Positions 1 through 9,794 of a stretch of DNA of 64,000 nucleotides are shown piece after piece. The DNA is from Cyclobacteriaceae bacterium. Lineage in GTDB: Bacteria; Bacteroidota; Bacteroidia; Cytophagales; Cyclobacteriaceae. The position numbers and the translations under genes are program-made. Each line of letters opens with the position of its first letter. Position 1 is the stretch's first letter. The notes below the pieces were generated by a model. The model saw only the letters and a list, made by a program, of their open reading frames with translations. It had not been told where the DNA came from and ran no database searches. The stretch spans positions 233,728 to 297,727 of the forward strand of contig CATQIH010000014.1 in assembly GCA_958296015.1 (NCBI GenBank). The letters run 5' to 3'.

Positions 1-1
1 C

Positions 2-721
2 GTCAACTTTGGCACCCTATCGGTGAAGCAGGTGATGCGCTCTCGTTTGGATGTTATGGCCATTGATATTGAAGCAGACTACCACGAACTGATGGATCAT
101 ATCAATAAAAATGGCTATTCCCGTATCCCTATTTACCAGGAGACGATAGACCATATCGAGGGCATACTTTATGTCAAAGATTTACTTCCTTTTTTAGATA
201 AAGAAGATAGTTTTCAATGGCCAACACTACTGCATAAGGGCTTTTTTGTACCGGAAAACAAGAAGATAGATGCGCTACTCAAAGATTTTCAGGAGCGCAG
301 GGTGCATATGGCTATTGTGGTAGACGAATATGGGGGCACGTCCGGCCTGATCACACTGGAAGACATCATAGAGGAGATCGTGGGAGAAATCAATGACGAG
401 TTTGATGAAAGCGACGTGCACTACAACAAGATGGACGAAAATACCTACATCTTCGAGGGTCGTACGTCTATCAACGATTTTTGCAAGATTGTACAGGAAG
501 ATATTGCTGTATTTGACCCCGTGAAGGGAGAAAGTGAGTCTCTGGGCGGTTTGTTGCTCGAGATGCATTCCAAACTTCCCAGAGCTGGCGAGAAAATAGA
601 GTTCAATGGCAAGTATGTCTTTACTGTAGTAGCAGTTGACAATAAAAGGATCAAGCGTATTAGGGTTTTGCGCAAAGAGCCTGTAGTCCAGCCTGCTAAT
701 ATTAGTGTCAATAGAAATTAA
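2..721 (+). CDS. gldE: GldE-like gliding motility / CorC-HlyC family CBS protein, C-terminal part
   Basis: The open frame runs in from the left edge (V-N-F-G-T-L-S-V-K-Q-V-M), so the N-terminal DUF21 membrane domain is outside the window. Counting from base 23, a CBS pair covers about residues 10-130, including the typical VVDEYGGTSGLITLEDIIEE stretch. A CorC_HlyC transporter-associated domain follows (about 140-220, with GESESLGGLLLE). This architecture is shared by the CorC/HlyC ion-transport family and by GldE, which is linked to gliding motility in Bacteroidota. The GldE assignment rests on the taxonomic context; a general magnesium/cobalt efflux protein of the same family cannot be excluded without the N-terminus. 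Confidence 0.75.
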   Translation, partial: VNFGTLSVKQVMRSRLDVMAIDIEADYHELMDHINKNGYSRIPIYQETIDHIEGILYVKDLLPFLDKEDSFQWPTLLHKGFFVPENKKIDALLKDFQERRVHMAIVVDEYGGTSGLITLEDIIEEIVGEINDEFDESDVHYNKMDENTYIFEGRTSINDFCKIVQEDIAVFDPVKGESESLGGLLLEMHSKLPRAGEKIEFNGKYVFTVVAVDNKRIKRIRVLRKEPVVQPANISVNRN

Positions 722-742
722 TATACCACAACCTGTTCAACA

Positions 743-1513
743 ATGCAGTTATACTACCGCAGTCTTGGAAAAGGCAAACCGCTGATTATTCTACACGGAA
801 TTTTTGGCACTTCCGACAACTGGCAAACCTTCGCCAAGGCTGTTTCAGAAAAATACCAGGTGTTTTTGGTAGACCTAAGAAACCACGGCAACTCCCCACA
901 TAGCCAGACCTTTGATTATCCTGCAATGGTTGCCGACCTGAAGGAGTTTATAGAAGAACACCAGTTGGGAAAGCCCATGATCATGGGGCACTCTATGGGT
1001 GGAAAATTAGTGATGTGGTTTGCAGTTGCCCATCCCGAGGGCTTTGAAAAAATGGTAGTAGTGGATATTGCGCCTAAATATTACCCGCCACACCATCAGA
1101 AAATCCTGGAAGGTCTTGCATCAGTTGACATAGATACCATCGGGAGCCGCAAAGAAGCCGATGAGCAACTGGCGACTTATGTTGATGATGCCAGTGTCAG
1201 GCTGTTTCTGCTCAAAAATCTGAAAAGAGATGAAAATCATTTTGCCTGGAAACTCAACCTGCCGGTGATCAAAGACAACATAGAGCAGGTAGGGCAGGCA
1301 TTGGATACGGATATAGTCATTAAAAAACCAGCCTTGTTTATCCGTGGCGACCAATCAAAATATATACTGGATGAAGACAAAGAGCCTATCCGAAAACTGT
1401 TTCCGCTGGCACAGATCGTCACGATCAAGGATGCCGGGCACTGGGTACATGCCCAACAACCCGAAGCACTTTATGAGGCTGTCACCCGTTTTCTGGATTA
1501 CGAACCTAACTGA
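743..1513 (+). CDS. alpha/beta hydrolase (YbfF-like esterase)
   Basis: This 256-residue protein has the alpha/beta-hydrolase layout: an oxyanion-hole HG at residues 18-19 (ILHGIFGTSDNW), the nucleophile elbow GHSMGG with Ser84, a probable acid in RGDQS (Asp203) and a catalytic His233 in DAGHWVH. Length and motifs fit small cytoplasmic esterases of the YbfF group; the natural substrate cannot be read from sequence. It starts 21 bases after gldE ends and could be co-transcribed with it. Its last 8 bases overlap the end of the convergent DUF2905 gene. Confidence 0.85.
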   Translation: MQLYYRSLGKGKPLIILHGIFGTSDNWQTFAKAVSEKYQVFLVDLRNHGNSPHSQTFDYPAMVADLKEFIEEHQLGKPMIMGHSMGGKLVMWFAVAHPEGFEKMVVVDIAPKYYPPHHQKILEGLASVDIDTIGSRKEADEQLATYVDDASVRLFLLKNLKRDENHFAWKLNLPVIKDNIEQVGQALDTDIVIKKPALFIRGDQSKYILDEDKEPIRKLFPLAQIVTIKDAGHWVHAQQPEALYEAVTRFLDYEPN

Positions 1514-1715
1514 ATTTTCTGATTAGATACAAGATCAGCGATACAAGGATGCTCAGGACGATGCTGCTGGCCAGTGGAAAATAAAAAGTAACATGCTCTT
1601 TTTTGATCAGAATATCTCCTGGCAGTTTGCCAAGTAGCGGAATACGATCAAAAAACTGAATAACAATGCCAGCCACTAAGATGACAATACCCAAAATAAT
1701 AAGCACTTTTCCCAT
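1506..1715 (-). CDS. DUF2905 family small membrane protein
   Basis: A 69-residue protein beginning MGKVLIILGIVILVAGIV, with two predicted membrane helices separated by a short polar segment containing P-L-L-G-K-L-P-G-D-I. That motif and the length are characteristic of the DUF2905 family, whose function is unknown. The frame extends 12 codons further upstream, but the ATG at 1715 matches the family's N-terminus. It converges with the hydrolase gene, and its start lies 19 bases from the divergent methyltransferase gene. Confidence 0.75.
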   Translation of the reverse strand: MGKVLIILGIVILVAGIVIQFFDRIPLLGKLPGDILIKKEHVTFYFPLASSIVLSILVSLILYLIRKFS

Positions 1716-1734
1716 AGCTCCATTTTTTTGACAT

Positions 1735-2451
1735 ATGCATAAAACCAACACGGGAACCGTCTATTTGATTCCAACAGTCATTGCAGAAGATAGTATAGAA
1801 GACACCATTCCTAATGCTATTAAAGCAAGTATCCTGCATCTGGACTATTTTTTAGTAGAAAATGTGCGAACAGCCCGCAGGTTTATCAGTTCCCTTAACA
1901 CAGGCAGGCAGATCGATGAGCTTTCGTTTGAAATACTGGACAAGCGAACGTCTTCGGAACAGATGACTACTCTCTTTCAGCCGGTATTCTCAGGAAAAGA
2001 CATAGGCATTTTATCTGAGGCAGGTTGTCCTGGCATTGCAGACCCGGGAGCAATGGCCGTAAGCTATGCACATCAGCACAGCGTCCCTGTAAAACCTTTG
2101 GTGGGGCCTTCCTCTTTCCTGCTGGCTTTGATGGGTTCCGGTTTCTCCGGTCAGTCATTCACTTTTCATGGATACCTGCCTATTGACAAAGCCCAACGCA
2201 TTCAGGCTATCAAAAAGCTGGAAAAGCAAGCTCGGCAGCTAAACCAAACCCAGATTTTTATGGAAACACCCTATAGGAACAACCATCTTTTCAACGACCT
2301 CGTACAGCACTGCCAGGCAGAAACGATGATCTGTGTAGCCAAAGATGTTACCGGTCCTCAGGAGTTTATCCGATCTATGAGAGTCAGAGACTGGAAAGCA
2401 AATAAACCGGAATTACATAAAGTGCCTGTTGTTTTTTTACTATATGTGTAA
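1735..2451 (+). CDS. RsmI-like SAM-dependent methyltransferase (tetrapyrrole methylase fold)
   Basis: 238 residues. The family core is visible: TVYLIPTVIAE at the N-terminus, LSEAGCPGIADPG at residues 93-105, the GPSS SAM-binding turn at 124-127 and FHGYLP near 144-149. These match the RsmI branch of the tetrapyrrole methylase superfamily, which 2'-O-methylates C1402 of 16S rRNA. Bacteroidota commonly carry a canonical RsmI plus this shorter paralogue, so the exact substrate is uncertain. It sits directly before metK, the producer of its cofactor, though metK appears to have its own promoter. Confidence 0.8.
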   Translation: MHKTNTGTVYLIPTVIAEDSIEDTIPNAIKASILHLDYFLVENVRTARRFISSLNTGRQIDELSFEILDKRTSSEQMTTLFQPVFSGKDIGILSEAGCPGIADPGAMAVSYAHQHSVPVKPLVGPSSFLLALMGSGFSGQSFTFHGYLPIDKAQRIQAIKKLEKQARQLNQTQIFMETPYRNNHLFNDLVQHCQAETMICVAKDVTGPQEFIRSMRVRDWKANKPELHKVPVVFLLYV

Positions 2452-2468
2452 AAATTTCCTGTTTAAGT

Positions 2469-2497
2469 TTTTGTTTTGTGCTATTTCATTAATTTTG
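2469..2497 (+). promoter_or_regulatory. putative Bacteroidota-type promoter for metK
   Basis: TAATTTTG at 2490-2497 matches the Bacteroidota -7 consensus TAnnTTTG. A TTTTG lies about 16 bases upstream (2469-2473) as a possible -33 box. Transcription would start roughly 25 bases before the metK ATG. There is no room for a SAM riboswitch. Confidence 0.45.
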
Positions 2498-2530
2498 AAC
2501 GTTACTATTGAAAAATAAAATCAGCTAATT

Positions 2531-3838
2531 ATGTCATATCTATTTACCTCAGAATCAGTTTCTGAAGGCCATCCCGATAAAGTCGCAGATCAGATTTCAG
2601 ATGCTATCTTGGATGCTATGCTATCACAGGACCCAAATTCACGTGTTGCCTGCGAAACATTTGTAACTACCGGCCTGGTAGTTGTTGGCGGTGAGGTCAC
2701 TACCAACGCCTATGTAGAAATTCCTGATGTGGTCCGCGAGACGATCAGAAAGATAGGATACAACAAAGATAACTACATGTTTGAGTCAAACTCATGCGGC
2801 GTGCTGGTTACTTTGCACAGCCAGTCACCTGATATTGCCAGAGGTGTAGACGAAGGTGCAGGCAAAGAGCAGGGCGCAGGCGACCAGGGAATGATGTTTG
2901 GCTATGCTACCAAAGAAACCAAAGAATATATGCCGATGGCACTGGCCTATTCACATAGGCTTGTGCAGGAACTGGCCCGTATTCGCAAAGAATCTCCCGA
3001 ACTGATTCCCTATCTCCGCCCGGATGCTAAAGCCCAGGTAACAATTGAGTATAGCGATGATCGTCAGCCTCAGCGGGTACACACAGTAGTGGTTTCAACA
3101 CAGCACGATGATTTTGTACAGCCTTCAGGCGACAGCAAAGAAGCCAAAGCAAAGGCAGAGCAAGAGATGCTGGCAAAGATCAAAGAAGATGTGATCAAAC
3201 ACGTGGTGAAGAAAGTAATCCCTGAAAATCTGCTGAAAGATACAACCTATCATATCAACCCTACCGGAAATTTTGTGATTGGTGGCCCACATGGCGATGC
3301 AGGACTTACCGGCAGAAAGATCATTGTAGATACATATGGTGGCAGAGGAGCACATGGTGGCGGGGCTTTTTCCGGCAAAGATTCCAGCAAGGTAGACAGA
3401 AGTGCGGCCTACGCAGCCCGGCACATTGCCAAAAACCTTGTAGCTGCCGGCGTTGCTGATGAAATTCAGGTGCAGGTAGCCTATGCTATCGGTGTGGCCG
3501 AACCAGTTTCTCTAAATGTAGAAACCTTTGGCCGTGCCAACGTGAAGATGAGCGATACGGAAATTGCCAAAATCACCAATGGGCTGTTTGATATGCGCCC
3601 CAAAGCCATTGTGGAAAGACTGGGATTGAAAAATCCGATATTTTCCCCTACAGCGGCTTACGGACATATGGGTAGAGAAGCCTACACCGCGCCTATTGAA
3701 ACAAATATTACCGAAGTACAGGAAGAAGCCGGGGTAAAAAGAACAACGGTGAAGAAAGAAAACACAGAAGTAGACTTTTTCACCTGGGAACGGCTGGATT
3801 ATGTGGACAAGGTAAAGCAGGCTTTCGGGCTAGCATGA
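2531..3838 (+). CDS. metK: S-adenosylmethionine synthetase
   Basis: MetK makes S-adenosylmethionine from methionine and ATP. The protein is 435 residues, longer than the 384-residue E. coli enzyme, as is usual in Bacteroidota. Diagnostic motifs are all present: [18 protein letters not shown] near the N-terminus, [12 protein letters not shown] (ATP site) around residue 117, and [15 protein letters not shown] near residue 275. The ATG at 2531 begins [17 protein letters not shown], the expected start. It has its own TAnnTTTG box upstream and a strong terminator downstream, so it is probably monocistronic. Confidence 0.97.
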   Translation: MSYLFTSESVSEGHPDKVADQISDAILDAMLSQDPNSRVACETFVTTGLVVVGGEVTTNAYVEIPDVVRETIRKIGYNKDNYMFESNSCGVLVTLHSQSPDIARGVDEGAGKEQGAGDQGMMFGYATKETKEYMPMALAYSHRLVQELARIRKESPELIPYLRPDAKAQVTIEYSDDRQPQRVHTVVVSTQHDDFVQPSGDSKEAKAKAEQEMLAKIKEDVIKHVVKKVIPENLLKDTTYHINPTGNFVIGGPHGDAGLTGRKIIVDTYGGRGAHGGGAFSGKDSSKVDRSAAYAARHIAKNLVAAGVADEIQVQVAYAIGVAEPVSLNVETFGRANVKMSDTEIAKITNGLFDMRPKAIVERLGLKNPIFSPTAAYGHMGREAYTAPIETNITEVQEEAGVKRTTVKKENTEVDFFTWERLDYVDKVKQAFGLA

Positions 3839-3860
3839 GGCAATGTCCCTATCAAAAACA

Positions 3861-3890
3861 AAATCCTGAGCGTAAACTCAGGATTTTTTA
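3861..3890 (+). terminator. rho-independent terminator after metK
   Basis: A perfect 10-bp stem (AAATCCTGAG / CTCAGGATTT) with a six-base loop, running into TTTTA. It lies 22 bases after the metK stop. The A-rich 5' side may also let it act on the convergent hpf transcript. Confidence 0.85.
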
Positions 3891-3911
3891 TGTATTATAT
3901 TCTAACAACTG

Positions 3912-4208
3912 TTACCTGGAGCCTGTCTTTTCTTTGTATTTATTAAGTTGTCTTCTAAGACCATTCACTGCTGTATCGGTTGCAGCTTCAAATGAAGCGG
4001 CCTGCTCTTTCACAAAAAGCTGGTTACCGGGTATATTCAGTTTAATTTCAACGATCTTGTTTTCTGTTTCTCCATTCTCGAGTTTGAGAAACACTTCTCC
4101 ATCAATAATTCTGTCATAAAAAGTTTCCAGCTTATCCACTTTCTTTTGAATAAAATCTATCAGCTTTGGATCAGCGTCAAAATGAATGGCATGTGTTTGG
4201 AGTTTCAT
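3912..4208 (-). CDS. hpf: short-form ribosome hibernation promoting factor (HPF/RaiA)
   Basis: 98 residues from the MKLQTHAIHF start. The sequence shows the HPF/S30AE beta-alpha fold and lacks the C-terminal dimerisation domain of long HPF. Proteins of this family bind stationary-phase 30S subunits and block the decoding site. A second ATG two codons upstream (4214) is possible. It is the last gene of an apparent rpsU-xerC-hpf unit, with an 80-base gap to xerC, an order typical of Bacteroidota. Confidence 0.85.
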   Translation of the reverse strand: MKLQTHAIHFDADPKLIDFIQKKVDKLETFYDRIIDGEVFLKLENGETENKIVEIKLNIPGNQLFVKEQAASFEAATDTAVNGLRRQLNKYKEKTGSR

Positions 4209-4295
4209 AGACATGTAAATTTTAATGATAAAACTATTTTATAGCATAACTGGTAAAGCCTCTAACAGTTTGAGCAAATACGTTTTAAAGATTCT

Positions 4296-5177
4296 TTATG
4301 CCTTAGGATGCGCCTGATCAAATACTGTTTTTAGCTTTTCTACCGTATTGTGGGTATAGATTTGCGTAGCTGCCAGCGATGCATGACCTAGCAAATCTTT
4401 GATAGCATTGAGGTCTGCACCATTGTTTAGCAGGTGGGTAGCAAAGGTGTGACGGATGACATGCGGACTGCGTTTTTCAATAGAAGTAAACTGGTCGAGG
4501 TAGTTTCGCACCGTGCGGTATACCATCATAGGGTAGCATTGGTCGCCTTTGTTGGTTACCAGTAAATAGGGCGTTTGATCGTGCAAAAAATAGCTACTTC
4601 TTTCTTCCTGGTATCTTTTAAGTAGTTTGGGCAGGCTCCGGTGAAATGGAACAACCCTTTCTTTGTTTCCCTTGCCGTTGACTTTGATGGTGTTGTTGTA
4701 TTCATCAATATCGCTGATCTTCAGGTTTGTCATTTCAGAAAGGCGAATGCCGGTGCCGTAGAGCAGCTCTATCATCATACGGTCTCTGTATCCCTGAAAA
4801 TCTTTGGTAAACTCATACTGATCCAGTAGGTCGAAAAGATCTGTGGTCTGCACGAAGTGTGGTAGTGGATATTGTGCTTTTAGTGCCTTGACTTTATGTG
4901 TAGGATTTTTCTTGACATAATCTCTGCGTTGCAGAAACTTGTAAAAAGACCGCAATGTGCTGATCTTACGATTGATGGAACGTGCCTTGTTCTTTTTGTT
5001 CGACAGATCTACAATCCATGCCCGGATTTCCTCATGTGATGCCTGCACTATAGGAAGATTGGGAGCGTGATGGCTCAAAAAAGCATGAAATTGTAAAAGA
5101 TCATTATGGTAAGAGGTAATTGTATACGGGCTGGCCCTCTTTTCGTAAGTAAGAAACTTAATGAAAGTATTTATCAT
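4296..5177 (-). CDS. xerC: tyrosine recombinase XerC/XerD family
   Basis: 293 residues with a SAM-like core-binding domain (about 1-90) and a catalytic domain. All active-site residues are in place: Arg145 (TGIRLSEM), Lys169 (NGKGNKERVV), His239-x-x-Arg242 (SPHVIRHTFATH), His265 (LLGHASL) and the nucleophile Tyr274 (TQIYTH). This is a complete chromosome-dimer-resolution type recombinase rather than an integrase, since there are no flanking att-like repeats or phage genes. XerC and XerD cannot be separated from sequence alone; position after rpsU is typical of the XerC-annotated copy in Bacteroidota. Confidence 0.9.
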   Translation of the reverse strand: MINTFIKFLTYEKRASPYTITSYHNDLLQFHAFLSHHAPNLPIVQASHEEIRAWIVDLSNKKNKARSINRKISTLRSFYKFLQRRDYVKKNPTHKVKALKAQYPLPHFVQTTDLFDLLDQYEFTKDFQGYRDRMMIELLYGTGIRLSEMTNLKISDIDEYNNTIKVNGKGNKERVVPFHRSLPKLLKRYQEERSSYFLHDQTPYLLVTNKGDQCYPMMVYRTVRNYLDQFTSIEKRSPHVIRHTFATHLLNNGADLNAIKDLLGHASLAATQIYTHNTVEKLKTVFDQAHPKA

Positions 5178-5265
5178 AAAGTTAATGTACAGAAAGAATG
5201 GCTATTATCCATCATAAAAGCTAAAAAATAGGAACTGGCCGGATAGACTTGGCTAAAAATTTAGA

Positions 5266-5460
5266 CTAGCTGCTTTCTTCAGTCTGCATCTTCTGGCGGT
5301 ACGCAGCTTTGATTCTTTCGGTTCTCTTTTTTACAGAAGGCTTTTCAAAGTGCGTTCTTGATCTTAATTCCTTCAGAACACCAGTTTTTTCAAACTTTTT
5401 CTTGAATCTTTTTAGGGCCTTGTCAATGGATTCGTTTTCTTTGACGCTAACAATAATCAT
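5266..5460 (-). CDS. rpsU: 30S ribosomal protein S21
   Basis: 64 residues, basic. It begins [20 protein letters not shown] and carries the family's central [15 protein letters not shown] segment followed by a Lys/Arg-rich tail. S21 is the small-subunit protein positioned near the anti-Shine-Dalgarno end of 16S rRNA. It heads the minus-strand unit with xerC and hpf, 88 bases from xerC. Confidence 0.95.
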   Translation of the reverse strand: MIIVSVKENESIDKALKRFKKKFEKTGVLKELRSRTHFEKPSVKKRTERIKAAYRQKMQTEESS

Positions 5461-5491
5461 AGAGCTTTATTTTAGTTTAGAAATAAGTTTG

Positions 5492-5523
5492 CAAAATTAG
5501 TTATTATCAAAAACATTTGCAAA
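5492..5523 (-). promoter_or_regulatory. putative promoter for rpsU
   Basis: On the minus strand TAATTTTG (5492-5499) fits TAnnTTTG, with TTTG (5520-5523) 20 bases upstream as the -33 element. It lies about 30 bases before the rpsU start. Confidence 0.5.
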
Positions 5524-5632
5524 CAAAATAAGCATTGTGCCAGTCAAGTTTGTAAAATACTACGCAATCAGTAAAAAATTATACAAAATACAAAAAAAAT
5601 GTAATTCTGCATTTCTTAACAGAAAATTTACC

Positions 5633-5640
5633 TACATTTG
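5633..5640 (+). promoter_or_regulatory. putative -7 box upstream of ugd
   Basis: TACATTTG fits TAnnTTTG. It lies about 85 bases before ugd in an AT-rich divergent region. No clear -33 TTTG is visible, so this is tentative. Confidence 0.35.
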
Positions 5641-5723
5641 TAAGAATTTAACTAAATAGTATTTTAAAATAAAATATTTTACATTTACTCCGTAATAATT
5701 TTCAACAAAACTATCATTATTTT

Positions 5724-7037
5724 ATGAAAATAGCAGTCGTTGGTACAGGATATGTCGGTTTGGTAACAGGCACATGTTTTGCCGAAACTGGCAATAGTGT
5801 CACATGTGTGGATATTGATGAGCGAAAAGTTGCCAAACTCAAAAATGGCGAAGTGCCCATCTATGAACCTGGGCTTGAAGCACTTTTCGAACGCAATGTC
5901 AAACAGGGGAGGCTTCACTTCACCACCGATCTGAAAGAAGGTATAGATGGAGCCAAAGTAATATTTCTGGCACTTCCTACGCCTCCCGGCGAGGATGGTT
6001 CGGCTGATCTTAAGTACATCCTGAAAGTGGCCGATGACCTCGGACATATTATGGAAGAGTATGCCGTGATAGTGGACAAAAGTACCGTGCCTGTAGGAAC
6101 TGCCGAAAAGGTGCATAATACCATAGCCGCCAATGCTAAAGTGGACTTTGATGTTGTATCAAACCCAGAGTTTTTAAGAGAAGGCGTGGCAGTAGACGAT
6201 TTTATGAAACCCGACCGCGTGGTGATCGGAACACGTTCACTAAAAGCCCAAGAAATGATGGAAAAGCTCTATGCTCCGCTAGTGCGGCAGGGCAACCCGG
6301 TTATTTTTATGGATGAGGCTTCAGCAGAGCTGACCAAATACGCTGCCAATTCGTTCCTTGCTACAAAAATCACTTTTATGAACGAAATAGCCAACCTGTG
6401 TGAAAAACTAGGAGCTGATGTAGATATGGTGAGAAAAGGTATCGGCACTGATAGCCGTATCGGGAAGAGGTTTCTGTTTGCAGGTATTGGGTATGGCGGT
6501 AGTTGTTTCCCCAAAGATGTGCAGGCACTGGTTAAATCTTCTGTGAAGGCAGACTATGACTTTAAAATCCTGAACGCAGTGATGGATGTAAACCAGGCAC
6601 AGAAAACCCGTTTGGTAGAAAAAGCCAAAGCATACTATGGCGGAGACCTGAAAGGTAAAACCTTCGCATTCTGGGGATTATCCTTCAAACCCTACACCGA
6701 CGACATCAGAGAAGCCCCGGCATTGTATAATATTGATGCCCTCACCGAGGCTGGTGCTAAGATCAAAGCGTACGATCCGGAAGGAATGAAAAATGTAAGG
6801 GAACTGATAGGCGATAAGATCGAGTATTGTGTAGATGAGTATCATGCAGCCGAAGGCGTAGATGCTATATTTGTGATGACAGAATGGCCGATCTTCCGCA
6901 CACCGGATTTTGATAAAATCGGTTCATTACTGAACGAAAAAGTGATCTTCGACGGAAGAAACCTGTATGATCCTGAAGCAATGAAAGAATTAGGTTACGT
7001 ATATTATAGCATCGGAAGAAAAGATATCAATGAGTAA
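5724..7037 (+). CDS. ugd: UDP-glucose 6-dehydrogenase
   Basis: 437 residues, full family length. It oxidises UDP-glucose to UDP-glucuronate with two NAD+. The N-terminal Rossmann motif is [12 protein letters not shown] (5-16), the catalytic loop is [10 protein letters not shown] with Cys261 and Lys264, and the C-terminal NAD-binding domain includes [18 protein letters not shown]. The next gene starts inside its last codons (8-base overlap) and uses its product, so the two are almost certainly co-translated. Probable role: sugar-nucleotide supply for surface polysaccharide. Confidence 0.95.
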   Translation: MKIAVVGTGYVGLVTGTCFAETGNSVTCVDIDERKVAKLKNGEVPIYEPGLEALFERNVKQGRLHFTTDLKEGIDGAKVIFLALPTPPGEDGSADLKYILKVADDLGHIMEEYAVIVDKSTVPVGTAEKVHNTIAANAKVDFDVVSNPEFLREGVAVDDFMKPDRVVIGTRSLKAQEMMEKLYAPLVRQGNPVIFMDEASAELTKYAANSFLATKITFMNEIANLCEKLGADVDMVRKGIGTDSRIGKRFLFAGIGYGGSCFPKDVQALVKSSVKADYDFKILNAVMDVNQAQKTRLVEKAKAYYGGDLKGKTFAFWGLSFKPYTDDIREAPALYNIDALTEAGAKIKAYDPEGMKNVRELIGDKIEYCVDEYHAAEGVDAIFVMTEWPIFRTPDFDKIGSLLNEKVIFDGRNLYDPEAMKELGYVYYSIGRKDINE

Positions 7038-7983
7038 AAAACGAATATTAATTACAGGGGGAGCCGGTTTTCTTGGCTCCCATCTTTGCGAACGTTTCCT
7101 TAAAGAAGGTTACTATGTGATCGCTATGGACAACCTGATTACAGGTAACATAAGAAATATTGAACATCTCATGCATCGCGATGATTTTGAGTATTTCCAC
7201 AGCGATGTCTCCAATTACGTTCATGTACCGGGAACATTGGACTATATTCTGCATTTTGCCTCTCCTGCCAGCCCGATAGACTACCTAAAAATGCCCATAC
7301 AGACGCTGAAAGTAGGTTCGTTGGGTACACACAACTGCCTAGGCTTAGCCAGAGCAAAAGGCGCAAGGATACTGGTTGCTTCTACTTCTGAGGTATACGG
7401 CGATCCTACAGTGCATCCGCAGCAGGAGTCTTATTGGGGCAATGTGAACCCCATTGGCCCAAGAGGGGTATACGATGAAGCCAAACGCTTCCAGGAAGCG
7501 ATCACGATGGCCTATCACACCTACCACAAGCTTGAAACCAGAATTATCAGAATATTTAATACCTATGGCCCGCGCATGCGCCTGAACGATGGCCGTGCAT
7601 TGCCGGCATTCTTGGGCCAGGCACTGAGAGGGGAAGACCTGACAGTTTTTGGTGATGGATCGCAAACCCGCTCTTTCTGCTATGTGGATGATCTGGTAGA
7701 AGGGATATACCGCTTGTTGCTGAGCGATTATCCGCAGCCTGTCAACATAGGCAACCCTGATGAGATATCTATCAAAGATTTTGCAGAAGAAATTATCAAA
7801 CTTACCAATAGCAACCAGAAGATTATCTACAAGCCACTGCCACAGGATGATCCTATGCAGCGACAGCCAGATATTACCCGTGCAAAAGAAATACTGGGCT
7901 GGCAGCCAACAATCTCCAGGGCAGAAGGTTTGAAAATGACTTATGCTTATTTTAAAAAGCAAATTGAAGAAGACAAGCTCTGA
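7030..7983 (+). CDS. UDP-glucuronate decarboxylase (UDP-xylose synthase)
   Basis: 317-residue extended SDR. It has [11 protein letters not shown] for NAD binding, Ser/Glu in STSEVYGDP (118-126), and the catalytic Tyr148-x-x-x-Lys152 within [19 protein letters not shown] is a hallmark of UXS enzymes, which convert UDP-glucuronate to UDP-xylose and CO2. It overlaps ugd by 8 bases. The ugd-UXS pair therefore encodes a two-step UDP-glucose to UDP-xylose route, predicting xylose in an exopolysaccharide or glycan. Confidence 0.92.
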   Translation: MSKKRILITGGAGFLGSHLCERFLKEGYYVIAMDNLITGNIRNIEHLMHRDDFEYFHSDVSNYVHVPGTLDYILHFASPASPIDYLKMPIQTLKVGSLGTHNCLGLARAKGARILVASTSEVYGDPTVHPQQESYWGNVNPIGPRGVYDEAKRFQEAITMAYHTYHKLETRIIRIFNTYGPRMRLNDGRALPAFLGQALRGEDLTVFGDGSQTRSFCYVDDLVEGIYRLLLSDYPQPVNIGNPDEISIKDFAEEIIKLTNSNQKIIYKPLPQDDPMQRQPDITRAKEILGWQPTISRAEGLKMTYAYFKKQIEEDKL

Positions 7984-8030
7984 CACGTGTTGTCGGGCTA
8001 TTTACGCATTACGAACCACATATAAATAGC

Positions 8031-9050
8031 ATGTCAGGTAAGATTATCGTCACCGGAGGAGCCGGATATATCGGGTCACATACAGTTGTAGAGTTGTCAA
8101 AAGCAGGCTATCAGCCTATCATTATAGATAATTTTGCTAATGCCGAAAAACGTGCTGTTGAAGGAATCAATCAGATTCTAAATACTGAAGTCACATGTTA
8201 TGAGGGCGATTGCGGTGATGCTGATTTTATGGAAGGCATTCTTACCAAAGAAAGCTCGGTGGCTGGCATTATCCATTTTGCTGCCGACAAGGCAGTTGGA
8301 GAATCTGTTGAGCAGCCTCTTAAGTACTATAAAAACAATATCGGGTCGTTGCTGACACTGCTCGAGGTCATGCCAAAGCACCGCATACCTATGCTGGTTT
8401 TTTCTTCTTCTTGCACTGTATACGGGCAACCGGATCAACTGCCTGTTACGGAAAGTACGCCCAAAAAGCCTGCGGAATCCCCCTACGGAAACACAAAACA
8501 GATAGGAGAGGAGATGATTGAAGATGTGGTAAAAAGCAAGGTGCCTATGAAAGCCATTGCTTTGCGCTATTTCAATCCTATAGGTGCCCATCCTACAGCT
8601 AAAATTGGTGAACTCCCGCTGGGAGTACCCAACAACTTGGTGCCTTACGTGACACAAGCCGCTACCGGCAAACTGGAAAAAATTACTGTATTTGGGGATG
8701 ATTATGACACGCCTGATGGTACTTGCGTCCGAGATTATATTCATGTAGTGGACCTGGCCAAAGCGCATGTAAGTGCTATCCGGTATCTGGAACAGCAAGA
8801 CAGTAAATCGCTGTTTGATATATTCAATATTGGCACAGGCCATGGAAATACTGTGCTTGAAGTCATCAAAACTTTTGAAGAGGTCAGTCATGTTCCATTA
8901 AATTACACCATTGGCCCCCGAAGGACTGGTGACGTAGAAAAAGTATACGCAGATGTCTCAAAGGCAAACAATGTGCTGCATTGGAAGGCAGAACAGTCTT
9001 TGGCAGACGCACTGCGAGATGCCTGGCACTGGCAGCAAACACTCTCCTGA
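8031..9050 (+). CDS. galE: UDP-glucose 4-epimerase
   Basis: 339 residues, normal GalE length. The glycine motif GGAGYIGSH (9-17), Ser125/126 (FSSSCTVYG) and Tyr152-x-x-x-Lys156 (SPYGNTKQI) form the SDR active site; LRYFNPIGAHP and RDYIHVVDLA are GalE signatures. It interconverts UDP-glucose and UDP-galactose. It follows the decarboxylase by 47 bases in the same direction, extending the sugar-nucleotide cassette. Confidence 0.95.
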   Translation: MSGKIIVTGGAGYIGSHTVVELSKAGYQPIIIDNFANAEKRAVEGINQILNTEVTCYEGDCGDADFMEGILTKESSVAGIIHFAADKAVGESVEQPLKYYKNNIGSLLTLLEVMPKHRIPMLVFSSSCTVYGQPDQLPVTESTPKKPAESPYGNTKQIGEEMIEDVVKSKVPMKAIALRYFNPIGAHPTAKIGELPLGVPNNLVPYVTQAATGKLEKITVFGDDYDTPDGTCVRDYIHVVDLAKAHVSAIRYLEQQDSKSLFDIFNIGTGHGNTVLEVIKTFEEVSHVPLNYTIGPRRTGDVEKVYADVSKANNVLHWKAEQSLADALRDAWHWQQTLS

Positions 9051-9068
9051 CAAAAAATATCCTTCTTA

Positions 9069-9788
9069 TTACGAGAGGGCTATTTTTTTCAAGTACAACT
9101 GAATCGTTTTTTCCAATCCTTCATAAAGTGCATCGCATATCAGCGCATGTCCGATAGATACCTCATCCAGAAAAGGAATATTGGCAACGAGATACGACAG
9201 GTTGTGCAAATCCAGGTCATGACCGGCATTGATACCTAGCCCCAGCTCACGCGCCCGGTTGGCAGCCTTCAGATATGGCGCAATGGCTTTTTTCTGATCG
9301 ATCGGAAAAGTGGTGGCATAAGGTTCCGTATACAGTTCTATACGGTCAGCACCAACGGCGGCGGCAGCTTCTACCATCTCAACATGTGGGTCAACAAACA
9401 AAGATACCCGGCTGCCATATCTTTTTAAGGTCTGAATCACTTCTTCCAGCAATGCCTTGTTTGCCGGAATGTTCCAGCCTGCATTAGAGGTGATGGCTTG
9501 CGGCGGGTCAGGCACCAGCGTGGCTTGCGCGGGCCTGGCTTTTTTTATGATGTCCATGTACCGCTCGTCCGGATAACCTTCTATATTAAACTCTGTAGTG
9601 ACTACATCTTTGAGGGCCATTACATCGTTTTTGGTGATATGGCGCTCATCGGGTCGTGGATGGACGGTGATACCTTGTGCCCCAAACTTTTCTGCATCCA
9701 TTGCCACCTGTACTACATCGGGGTTATTTCCGCCGCGTGCATTTCTAAGGGTAGCTACTTTGTTGATATTAACACTTAACTTCGTCAT
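9069..9788 (-). CDS. pdxJ: pyridoxine 5'-phosphate synthase
   Basis: 239 residues. PdxJ condenses 1-deoxyxylulose 5-phosphate with 3-amino-1-hydroxyacetone phosphate in de novo vitamin B6 synthesis. The N-terminal SVNINKVATLRNARGG, the GITVHPRPDERHI segment with the active-site His/Arg, and the GINAGHDLDLHNL near the C-terminus are family signatures. It converges with galE (18-base gap) and diverges from the YqeY-like gene. Confidence 0.95.
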   Translation of the reverse strand: MTKLSVNINKVATLRNARGGNNPDVVQVAMDAEKFGAQGITVHPRPDERHITKNDVMALKDVVTTEFNIEGYPDERYMDIIKKARPAQATLVPDPPQAITSNAGWNIPANKALLEEVIQTLKRYGSRVSLFVDPHVEMVEAAAAVGADRIELYTEPYATTFPIDQKKAIAPYLKAANRARELGLGINAGHDLDLHNLSYLVANIPFLDEVSIGHALICDALYEGLEKTIQLYLKKIALS

Positions 9789-9794
9789 TTTTAC

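Noticed and set aside
2452..2530. Possible SAM riboswitch before metK
   Set aside because: Only 79 bases, AT-rich, with no paired P1-P4 structure; a promoter box explains the region better.
4296..5177. Tyrosine recombinase as an integrase of a mobile element
   Set aside because: It lies in an rpsU-xerC-hpf arrangement with no att repeats, tRNA or cargo; chromosomal Xer recombinase.
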